A stretch of 11,591 nt of DNA from Deltaproteobacteria bacterium (lineage in GTDB: Bacteria; Desulfobacterota; Desulfobacteria; Desulfobacterales; Desulfatibacillaceae), in assembly GCA_019308705.1 (NCBI GenBank), contig JAFDHW010000058.1:1-11591 (forward strand). Direction: 5' to 3'. A program made the position numbers and the translations under genes. Position 1 is the stretch's first letter; every line of letters begins with the position of its first letter. This document shows, in pieces, positions 1 through 5,447 of this stretch. The notes beneath the pieces are model-generated. The model saw nothing but the letters and a program-made list of their open reading frames with translations. It did not search any database and was not told where the DNA came from.

Positions 1-118
1 TCCGGCGAGCCCGATTCACGCGATAGCTGCGTCAGGAGGGGGTCGCGGTACAAAAGTACAGCTTCCCTCCTCCTTCCTTACTCTCGCGCGAATCGAACTC
101 GTGAATAATCCGGGATAG
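1..118. repeat. Structured intergenic repeat, copy 1 (full)
   Basis: Positions 1-81 match 1564-1644 with a single difference (G at 40, C at 1603). Copy 1 then has 23 extra bases (82-104) before both copies resume the motif ataatccggg(a/c)tag (105-118 here). It is internally folded: gtac-aaaa-gtac (48-59) sits inside aggaggg (34-40) paired with ccctcct (65-71). The outer segment gattcacgcgatag (13-26) is complementary at 12 of 14 positions to ctctcgcgcgaatc (81-94). This looks like a short dispersed palindromic element. No open reading frame in it looks real. The left end may continue beyond the window. Confidence 0.85.
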
Positions 119-182
119 AGGATTTTCGCACCCCTGTAAAAGTTCGCGGGGCGGGGGCGTGCCGGACGCGTTGCGCAAGGGG

Positions 183-210
183 TTGAAAAGAATGGAGAAA
201 GGGGTACAAT
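183..210 (+). promoter_or_regulatory. Putative sigma-70 promoter for exbD-tonB
   Basis: TTGAAA (183-188) and TACAAT (205-210) each match five of six consensus positions, with a 16-bp spacer. Transcription would begin near 217, leaving a leader of about 37 nt before the exbD ATG at 254. This suggests exbD-tonB is transcribed on its own rather than from a gene left of the repeat. Confidence 0.6.
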
Positions 211-253
211 GACCTTTCCCTGAACCTACCCGATCCAAAAAGGGGTTTTGGCC

Positions 254-667
254 ATGCTCAACATCACCGCGGCCAGGCGGACCGGGCGGCAGGCGCTGCA
301 ACTGGACATCGCGCCGCTGATCGACATGATCTTCATCCTCCTGATCTTTTTCCTGGTCACCACCAGCTTCGTGAAGGAGACCGGCGTGGAGGTGAACCGC
401 CCGGTGGCGGCCACGGCGGCCTCCGGCCCGGCCACGGGCGTGCTGGTGGCGGTGACCTCCTCCGGCGAGATCTTCATGGAGAACGAGGCCGTGCCCCTGG
501 AGGTGGTACAGGCCCGGGTGGAGCGCGCCCTGGCGGAAAACCCCAAGGCCGGGGTCATGGTGGTGGCGGACGAAAACTCGCGCACCGGCCTGGCCGTGCG
601 GGTCATGGACGCCTGCCGCCGCGCCGGGGCCGAGGACGTGGCCCTGGCCGCCTCCCTGCCCGAGTGA
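254..667 (+). CDS. exbD: ExbD/TolR-family biopolymer transport protein
   Basis: Inner-membrane component of the proton-driven ExbB-ExbD-TonB (or TolQ-TolR-TolA) motor. The 137-residue protein has a short cytoplasmic N-terminus, one membrane helix (about 19-39) and a periplasmic domain, the normal ExbD layout and length. The helix begins IAPLID, which places Asp24 where the proton-carrying aspartate of E. coli ExbD (Asp25) lies. The ATG at 254 is preferred because aaaagggg lies 8 bp upstream; an in-frame TTG at 248 is too close to that site. The tonB gene starts 4 bp after the stop, so the two are co-transcribed. No exbB is present between the upstream repeat and this gene. TolR is the alternative name, but the following TonB gene favours ExbD. 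Confidence 0.92.
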   Translation: MLNITAARRTGRQALQLDIAPLIDMIFILLIFFLVTTSFVKETGVEVNRPVAATAASGPATGVLVAVTSSGEIFMENEAVPLEVVQARVERALAENPKAGVMVVADENSRTGLAVRVMDACRRAGAEDVALAASLPE

Positions 668-671
668 AGCC

Positions 672-1391
672 TTGACCGCGCCTGCCGGAAAGTCTCCTCC
701 CTTGTTCTCCCTTTCCCCCGGAAAACGGAAGGTCCTGGCCTGGACCGCGGCCATAGCCGGGTCCCTGGCCCTGAACCTGGCCCTTTTCGGGGTCATGCCG
801 GCGCTTATGGAAAGCAAGCCGGAAAAACGGGCCGCAAACCCCCTTCCCGTGACCGGCCCGGTGCGGGTGCGGCTGCCAAGGCCGGAAACGCGACAGCCGC
901 CCGAACCCCCCCCGCCGGAAATGACCCCTCGAAAGACGGTCCCGGCGCCGGATGTGCCCCCGCCCCTGCTGGAGGCGGCCGCGCCCGGGATTTCCGCGAA
1001 GGACCTTTTGCCGGAGATTTCCGCGGATCCGCCCATGCCGCCTTCCTTTTCCCCGCCGCCGCCGGCGCTTTCCGACATTCCCCTGCCGCCCCTGGACCGG
1101 TTGTACGACCCCGCCGACCTGGACGCACCCCTTGCGCCCGTATCCCGGCGGCCGCCGGAGTATCCCCCCCGGGCGCGGCGCAGGAACGTGGAGGGCCGGG
1201 TGGTGGTCTCCTTCGTGGTCACGGAAGAGGGAACGGTGAGGGACCCGGAGGTGGTTTCCGCGGACCCGGAGGGCTATTTCGAGGAGGCGGCCATCGACGC
1301 GGTGCGCTCCTGGCGGTTTGCGCCGGGCAGGGTGAAGGGCGAGCCCGTGACCGTCCGGGTGCGGGTTCCCCTGGCCTTCCGGCTGGAGTAG
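672..1391 (+). CDS. tonB: TonB-family energy transducer
   Basis: Periplasm-spanning protein that couples the ExbB/ExbD motor to outer-membrane TonB-dependent transporters. The 239 residues show an N-terminal membrane anchor (about 21-45), a proline-rich periplasmic linker (about 58-165) and a C-terminal TonB domain (about 164-239). That domain has the typical YPPRAR start, EGRVVVSFVVTEEGTV strand pair and SWRFAPG motif. In the anchor the conserved S-x3-H of E. coli TonB (Ser16, His20) appears as S31-x3-N35. The start is a TTG 4 bp after the exbD stop; the first in-frame ATG comes only at the end of the anchor, so TTG is chosen, with only a weak ribosome-binding site (gagtgaag). A strong hairpin terminator follows 20 bp after the stop. 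Confidence 0.9.
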   Translation: MTAPAGKSPPLFSLSPGKRKVLAWTAAIAGSLALNLALFGVMPALMESKPEKRAANPLPVTGPVRVRLPRPETRQPPEPPPPEMTPRKTVPAPDVPPPLLEAAAPGISAKDLLPEISADPPMPPSFSPPPPALSDIPLPPLDRLYDPADLDAPLAPVSRRPPEYPPRARRRNVEGRVVVSFVVTEEGTVRDPEVVSADPEGYFEEAAIDAVRSWRFAPGRVKGEPVTVRVRVPLAFRLE

Positions 1392-1410
1392 CGCCGCCCC
1401 TGGTCGTCTC

Positions 1411-1434
1411 CCGGGGCCGGCGGCCCCGGATTTT
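1411..1434 (+). terminator. Rho-independent terminator after tonB
   Basis: A perfect 8-bp stem, ccggggcc (1411-1418) and ggccccgg (1422-1429), with a 3-nt loop is followed by atttt. It starts 20 bp after the tonB stop. The T run is short, so efficiency is uncertain. Confidence 0.6.
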
Positions 1435-1563
1435 CGCGATCATTCCCGCGTGTCCGCGTCATGGCCGCGAACGCCGGGCCGGGGCCGGGCTTCGAACAAA
1501 AAACATGGGAAATACGTTTCGCTTTTTTGAAGGAATGCTGCCATCGGCGAAATTTTTCACCCT

Positions 1564-1658
1564 TCCGGCGAGCCCGATTCACGCGATAGCTGCGTCAGGA
1601 GGCGGTCGCGGTACAAAAGTACAGCTTCCCTCCTCCTTCCTTACATAATCCGGGCTAG
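1564..1658. repeat. Structured intergenic repeat, copy 2 (internally deleted)
   Basis: Same orientation as copy 1, 80 of 81 bases identical through 1644, then directly ataatccgggctag (1645-1658). It lacks the 23 bases found at 82-104 of copy 1, so the right outer arm of the imperfect palindrome is missing. The gtac-aaaa-gtac hairpin is retained; the outer ggagg/cctcc stem is one pair shorter because of the C at 1603. Its right end overlaps the stop codon of asnS (1655-1657), so the repeat lies directly between the convergent tonB and asnS genes. Confidence 0.85.
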
Positions 1659-3025
1659 AACTCGATGTTCCCCGGGGTGCGGGGGAAGGGAATCACGTCG
1701 CGGATATTGGACACGCCGGTGACCAGCATGAGCAGCCGCTCGAACCCCAGGCCGAACCCCGCGTGGGGCACGGATCCGTAGGTCCGGGAGTCCAGGTACC
1801 ACCAGTAGTCCTCCCGGGGGATGGAAAGCTCGTCCATGCGGGAGACCAGCACGTCGTAGCGCTCCTCCCGCTGGCTGCCGCCGATGATCTCCCCTACGCC
1901 GGGAACCAGCACGTCCATGGCCGCCGCGGTCTTCCCGTCGTCGTTCACCCGCATGTAAAAGGGCTTGATGGACAAGGGAAAGTCGTGGACGATGACCGGC
2001 TTTTTGAAGTGCTGTTCGCACAAGAACCGCTCATGCTCGGTCTTGAGGTCCAGGCCCCATTCCACGGGATAGTCGAATTTTTTTTTGGCGGAAGACAGGA
2101 TGTCCACCGCCTCGGTGTAGGACACGCGGGCAAAGGGTTGTTCCGCCACCGTGCGCAGGGTTCGGGGCAGGGTCTTGTCCACGAACCGGGAGAACAGGGA
2201 CAGGTCGTCGGAGTTGGCTTCCATGGCCACCCGCACCAAGGCCTTCACGAACCGTTCGGCCAGGTCCATGTTCTCCACCAGGTCGCAGAAGGCCATCTCC
2301 GGCTCCACCATCCAGAACTCGGCCGCGTGGCGGCGGGTATGGGACTCCTCGGCGCGGAACGCCGGGCCGAAGGCGTACACGTCGCCCAGCGAAAGGGCGA
2401 ACATCTCCAGGGCCAGCTGGCCGGACACGGTGAGGTAGGCCGGCCGGCCGAAAAACTCTTCGCCTTCCTTGCCGCCCCGGGGGCCGGTACAGAAAAGCTC
2501 GCCCGCCCCCTCGCAGTCCGAGGGGGTGAGGATGGGCGTGTGGATCCACAGAAACCCCCGCTCCGCAAAGAACTCGTGGATGGCCAGGGCGAGCGACGAC
2601 CGGATGCGGAACACGGCGCCGTACTTGTTGGTCCGGGGCCGAAGATGCGCCACGGACCGAAGGTACTCGTCGGAATGCCGCTTCTTCTGCAGGGGGTAGG
2701 TCTCCGGGCAGGTCCCCACCACCTTCACCTCTTCAGCCTTCATCTCCCAGTCCTGGCCCGGGCCGGGGGATTCCACCAGGGGGCCGGAGATCTCCACCGC
2801 ACAGCCTGTGGAAAGCTCCTTCGCCGCGGCGAAGGCCTCGGTGCCCGCGTCCGCCACCACCTGGAGCCCGGCCAAGGAAGACCCGTCGTTTATCTCCACG
2901 AAGGCGAAATCCTTGTGGCCGCGCACCGTGCGCACCCAGCCGCGCACCGTGGCGCGCTCGACGGGCGCGGTGGAGGAAAGAAGGTTTCTGACCGTTTCCC
3001 TGCGGGGCTTGCCTTGTCTTTGCAT
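1655..3025 (-). CDS. asnS: Asparaginyl-tRNA synthetase
   Basis: Cytoplasmic class IIb aminoacyl-tRNA synthetase that charges tRNA-Asn with asparagine using ATP. The 456-residue length is normal (E. coli 466). An N-terminal OB-fold anticodon-binding domain (about 24-105; VRGWVRT, FVEINDGSS) precedes the catalytic domain. HLRPRTN (127-133) and EGAGELF (172-178) are typical of AsnRS. Motif 2 is FRAEESHTRRH (223-233) and motif 3 GFGLGFERLL (423-432). The end, RDVIPFPRTPGNIEF, matches the family C-terminus, so the gene is complete although its TAG lies in the repeat copy 2. The ATG at 3025 has no clear Shine-Dalgarno site and is only 32 bp from the divergent DUF1848 gene. A run of nine A on the coding strand (2078-2086) encodes three lysines and could allow slippage. 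Confidence 0.97.
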   Translation of the reverse strand: MQRQGKPRRETVRNLLSSTAPVERATVRGWVRTVRGHKDFAFVEINDGSSLAGLQVVADAGTEAFAAAKELSTGCAVEISGPLVESPGPGQDWEMKAEEVKVVGTCPETYPLQKKRHSDEYLRSVAHLRPRTNKYGAVFRIRSSLALAIHEFFAERGFLWIHTPILTPSDCEGAGELFCTGPRGGKEGEEFFGRPAYLTVSGQLALEMFALSLGDVYAFGPAFRAEESHTRRHAAEFWMVEPEMAFCDLVENMDLAERFVKALVRVAMEANSDDLSLFSRFVDKTLPRTLRTVAEQPFARVSYTEAVDILSSAKKKFDYPVEWGLDLKTEHERFLCEQHFKKPVIVHDFPLSIKPFYMRVNDDGKTAAAMDVLVPGVGEIIGGSQREERYDVLVSRMDELSIPREDYWWYLDSRTYGSVPHAGFGLGFERLLMLVTGVSNIRDVIPFPRTPGNIEF

Positions 3026-3057
3026 GGTGCTATCTTGAGCGCTCGTGAGAGGGTTTC

Positions 3058-3930
3058 ATGGAGGAACAGCAAAAAATCGTTCTGTCCGCGTCCCGGCGTA
3101 CGGACGTCCCGGCCTTTTACCTGGACTGGTTTCTCGGCCGCCTGGAAAAGGGCTTCTTCGCGGTGGAGAACCCCTTCAACCGCGTCGTCACCAACATAAG
3201 CGCACGGCCGGAAGATGTCCACAGTATCGTGTTCTGGTCCAAGAACTACGGGCCCATGCTGTCATCCGGCGCGGCCCGGAGAATCCGGGACATGGGGTTT
3301 CGCGCCTTTTTCCACTTCACCATAAACTCCCCCTGCCCGGACCTGGAGCCCCGGGTGCCGCCGCTGGCCGAGCGCCTGGACCAGCTTGCGCGCCTTTCGG
3401 ACGCATACTCGCCGGCGGCCGTGGCCTGGCGGTTCGACCCCATCTGCTTCTATACCAAAAAAGGCGTGCTCCACGACAACCTGGAGGACTTTTCCGCCAT
3501 CGCACGGGCCGCGGCCGGGGCGGGCATAACCCGGTGCGTGACCTCGTTCATGGACCCCTACAACAAGATCGCCCGCCGCATGGCCAAACGTCCGGACATG
3601 GAATTCGCCTGCCCGGAGCAGGCGCAGCGAGAGGAGATCCTGCGGGGCATGAAGGCCGTGCTGGACCCCTTGGGGATAGACCTGTACCTGTGCTGCGAAA
3701 GGCGGCTCGCTCAAAGCCTGGAGTCTCTGGGCGTGCGCCCCCACGCCTGCGTGGACCATCACCTCCTGGCACGGCTGTACGGCCCCGAGGGCCTGTCCTT
3801 CCAACAGGACCGCGGCCAGCGAACCTCCGCCGGCTGCGGTTGTCACGAGAGCCGGGACGTGGGCTCCTACCGCAACCAGCCCTGCCGCCACCGCTGCATC
3901 TACTGCTACGCAAACCCGGATCGTTCCTGA
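3058..3930 (+). CDS. DUF1848 family protein with C-terminal radical-SAM-like cysteines
   Basis: The 290 residues carry the signatures I associate with DUF1848: SASRRTDVPAFY near the N-terminus (10-21), NPFN (38-41), VFWSKN (58-63) and AWRFDPI (123-129). The extreme C-terminus has a cysteine cluster, C260 and C262, then C276-x3-C280-x2-C283 followed by YAN. C-x3-C-x2-C is the spacing that binds the 4Fe-4S cluster in radical SAM enzymes, but there it lies near the N-terminus of the domain. The reaction is unknown to me. The start at 3058 follows gagaggg at 4-bp spacing. The gene is monocistronic, divergent from asnS and followed by a 263-bp gap. Confidence 0.85.
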   Translation: MEEQQKIVLSASRRTDVPAFYLDWFLGRLEKGFFAVENPFNRVVTNISARPEDVHSIVFWSKNYGPMLSSGAARRIRDMGFRAFFHFTINSPCPDLEPRVPPLAERLDQLARLSDAYSPAAVAWRFDPICFYTKKGVLHDNLEDFSAIARAAAGAGITRCVTSFMDPYNKIARRMAKRPDMEFACPEQAQREEILRGMKAVLDPLGIDLYLCCERRLAQSLESLGVRPHACVDHHLLARLYGPEGLSFQQDRGQRTSAGCGCHESRDVGSYRNQPCRHRCIYCYANPDRS

Positions 3931-4043
3931 AACATTTTGCCGGCTTTGCCAGGACGAAAAGGAAGCTTCGTGCATGACCCCGGCACCCCGCTTGTCTGCC
4001 TGGGTTCTTCCAGAAGCCGTAAAACCGCTCCCCCCTCCATGCC
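3931..4043. other. Intergenic gap after the DUF1848 gene
   Basis: No convincing gene, repeat or strong terminator was seen between the DUF1848 stop and the putative hsp20 promoter. Only a weak 5-bp inverted pair, acgaa and ttcgt around ggaagc (about 3953-3970), could form a hairpin. Confidence 0.5.
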
Positions 4044-4071
4044 TTGACTTGGAAAGAAAGCCTCTTATTTT
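4044..4071 (+). promoter_or_regulatory. Putative promoter of the hsp20 operon
   Basis: TTGACT (4044-4049) and TATTTT (4066-4071) with a 16-bp spacer fit a sigma-70 promoter. The same stretch can be read as a heat-shock (sigma-32) type, CTTGAC then a degenerate CCTCTTAT 12 bp later. I cannot separate the two by eye. Either predicts a leader of roughly 115 nt. Confidence 0.4.
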
Positions 4072-4094
4072 TCAGCCAAAAAGATGATGTTGTG

Positions 4095-4186
4095 CCTCTT
4101 TTCCAACAGGAACATCCGCCGGGATACCGGCGGCGGACGCAATCCATAGGACAAGGCGGGTCTTCCGCCACAAGGAGGAAAGGAGG
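4095..4186 (+). promoter_or_regulatory. Candidate RNA thermometer in the hsp20 leader
   Basis: cctcttttcc (4095-4104) can pair along its whole length with ggaaaggagg (4177-4186), ten pairs with one G-U. The second strand contains the Shine-Dalgarno site AGGAGG (4181-4186) of hsp20. The enclosed loop carries two further hairpins: ccgccgg-gata-ccggcgg (4116-4133) and ggcgg-gtctt-ccgcc (4155-4169). A second AAGGAGG (4172-4178) lies just upstream and could compete. A structure that hides the ribosome-binding site and melts on heating is known for other bacterial hsp20 genes; here it is an inference from base complementarity. Confidence 0.45.
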
Positions 4187-4193
4187 GCGTGCC

Positions 4194-4643
4194 ATGTTGA
4201 TGGGAAGACCTTTCTTTGGATGGCCCCTGGCGGGTTGGCGGGAGTTCGACGAGCTGGACCGCCTTCGCCGCCGGCTGGACGCCTTGAGCGAGACAATCTG
4301 GCCCGCGGCGGGCGCCGCCGGCGTCTACCCCTTGTTCAACATCACCGAGGACGCGGACAACTACTATGTCCGCGCCGAGCTTCCCGGCATGACGGGATCG
4401 GACCTGGACATCAAAGTCACGGGCCGGGCGCTGTCCATCTCCGGCCAGCGCAAGGCGGAAACCGACCCCGAGGCTTCCTACCATCGCAGGGAGCGCAGGT
4501 CCGGCACCTTTGACCGCACCATCACCCTGCCCGCGGAAGTGGACGCGGACAAGGTGGACGCCCGGATGAAAAACGGCATCCTCACCGTGACCCTGCCCAA
4601 GGCCGCCCATGCCAAGCCCCGGCAGATCAAGGTCAAGTCTTAA
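4194..4643 (+). CDS. Small heat-shock protein, Hsp20/alpha-crystallin family (first of two)
   Basis: ATP-independent holdase that binds unfolding proteins and keeps them refoldable by DnaK/ClpB-type machines. The 149 residues comprise a hydrophobic/arginine-rich N-terminal arm (1-44; Phe7, Phe8, Trp10, Trp15, then DRLRRRLD), an alpha-crystallin domain (about 45-136) with the consensus ELPGM (62-66) and MKNGILTVTLP (125-135), and a C-terminal I-x-V tail (IKV, 145-147) used in oligomer assembly. AGGAGG (4181-4186) is 7 bp before the ATG at 4194. A second in-frame ATG at 4200 would be too far from it. The gene is first in a two-gene operon with another Hsp20 27 bp downstream. Confidence 0.95.
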   Translation: MLMGRPFFGWPLAGWREFDELDRLRRRLDALSETIWPAAGAAGVYPLFNITEDADNYYVRAELPGMTGSDLDIKVTGRALSISGQRKAETDPEASYHRRERRSGTFDRTITLPAEVDADKVDARMKNGILTVTLPKAAHAKPRQIKVKS

Positions 4644-4670
4644 GACAGGTTCGGGAAGGAGGGATGCACC

Positions 4671-5078
4671 ATGGCGGAAGAGACACGCATCACCCCGCGT
4701 GAAAAACGGGAGATGGCCAAGGCCGCGGAAACCACCCGCCCGGGCCCGGTGTTCACCCCGGAAGTGGACATCTACGAGAAGGACAACGAGATCGTGTTGG
4801 TGGCGGACATGCCCGGCGTCACCGCGGGGAAGCTCACCGTGGACTTGAACAAGGACATCCTCACCATCGACGGCGAGGCCGAGGCCCCCAAGGGCGAGGG
4901 CGAAACCGAGCTGTTGCGCGAGTTCGCCGCCGGCGGCCGCTACACCCGCCAGTTCACCGTAAGCGACGTCATCGACCGGGACAAGATTACGGCCACGTTG
5001 AAAAACGGCGTCATGCGCCTGACCCTGCCCAAGGTGGCCAAGGCCCAGCCCAGGAAGATCGAGGTCAAGGAAGCATAA
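4671..5078 (+). CDS. Small heat-shock protein, Hsp20/alpha-crystallin family (second of two)
   Basis: A 135-residue paralogue, clearly diverged from its neighbour. The N-terminal arm (1-26) is short, charged and lacks the aromatic residues of the first protein. The alpha-crystallin domain (about 27-121) has ADMPGV (45-50) and LKNGVMRLTLP (110-120), and the tail carries IEV (130-132). AAGGAGG (4656-4662) lies 8 bp before the ATG. The pair may form mixed oligomers, as IbpA and IbpB do, with the first protein supplying the aromatic-rich arm; that division of labour is my inference. The stop codon falls in the left arm of the long inverted repeat that probably ends the transcript. Confidence 0.95.
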   Translation: MAEETRITPREKREMAKAAETTRPGPVFTPEVDIYEKDNEIVLVADMPGVTAGKLTVDLNKDILTIDGEAEAPKGEGETELLREFAAGGRYTRQFTVSDVIDRDKITATLKNGVMRLTLPKVAKAQPRKIEVKEA

Positions 5079-5439
5079 CAGGCCGGCTGGAAGGGCGGTC
5101 TGCGGCGTTGCGCTCCGCTTTCCGACCTCGACGCGCCAAAGGTGCGCCTGCGGCCGGAAATGCCCGCGCGCCTTGCATCTCATCCCTTCCAGTCAGCCTG
5201 TTTTCTTTGGATAAAACAATAACCGGGCGGGGGCACGGGCAGCCTTTTGTCGCCCGGCGCGGAGGGCTTGCCATAACCGGGCAGGGGGGCGGCTTTCGGG
5301 GGTTTTGCCCCCGGGCCGCCATGTGCCTTTTGATGGCCGCGAACCGCTTCCTCGCGGAAAGCACCATGACCACGCCCACGATGCCGAAAAACACGCCCTC
5401 CTCGAACAGAAATTCCAGAATGCGTTCCCAGTTCTCCAT
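5065..5439 (-). CDS. Small single-pass membrane protein, unknown function
   Basis: The ATG at 5439 lies 8 bp after the stop of the preceding gene, and gggaag a few bases upstream is a usable ribosome-binding site. The first 45 of 124 residues look genuine: MENWERILEFLFEEG, then a hydrophobic helix (about 15-29, VFFGIVGVVMVLSA), then RKRF, which predicts the C-terminal side in the cytoplasm. From about residue 45 on, the sequence is Pro/Arg-rich and resembles read-through of non-coding DNA: it crosses a strong hairpin (5288-5320) and the inverted repeat at 5077-5202, and overlaps the convergent hsp20 stop by 14 bp. I do not recognise the family. The open frame may be longer than the original gene. 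Confidence 0.45.
   Translation of the reverse strand: MENWERILEFLFEEGVFFGIVGVVMVLSARKRFAAIKRHMAARGQNPRKPPPCPVMASPPRRATKGCPCPRPVIVLSKENRLTGRDEMQGARAFPAAGAPLARRGRKAERNAADRPSSRPVMLP
5077..5208 (+). terminator. Long structured terminator-like inverted repeat after the hsp20 operon
   Basis: aacaggc (5077-5083) pairs with gcctgtt (5196-5202), and ctggaaggg (5087-5095) pairs with cccttccag (5184-5192). The 3-nt bulges cgg and tca face each other. The right arm runs into ttttcttt, as in an intrinsic terminator on the plus strand. The enclosed 88 nt fold further: tttcc (5119-5123) with ggaaa (5156-5160), and inside that cgcgcc-aaa-ggtgcg (5132-5146). It is much larger than an ordinary terminator and may be a mobile palindromic element or a structured RNA. 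Confidence 0.6.
5288..5320. other. Strong nested hairpin between convergent transcripts
   Basis: ggcggc (5288-5293) pairs with gccgcc (5315-5320). Inside, cggggg (5297-5302) pairs with cccccg (5308-5313) around a ttttg loop. It lies within the doubtful C-terminal part of the small membrane-protein frame. No T run follows on either strand. Confidence 0.5.
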
Positions 5440-5447
5440 GGCTTCCC

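Noticed and set aside
1..118. Possible transposon end or insertion sequence
   Set aside because: No transposase gene and no target duplication are visible; recorded only as a structured repeat.
32..1222. 396-residue minus-strand open frame across the repeat and exbD-tonB
   Set aside because: Overlaps two well-supported genes on the other strand and is glycine/arginine-rich low-complexity sequence.
1763..3199. Long plus-strand open frame opposite asnS
   Set aside because: It mirrors a clear asparaginyl-tRNA synthetase, is rich in Gly/His/Arg as expected of an antisense shadow in GC-rich DNA, and resembles no family.
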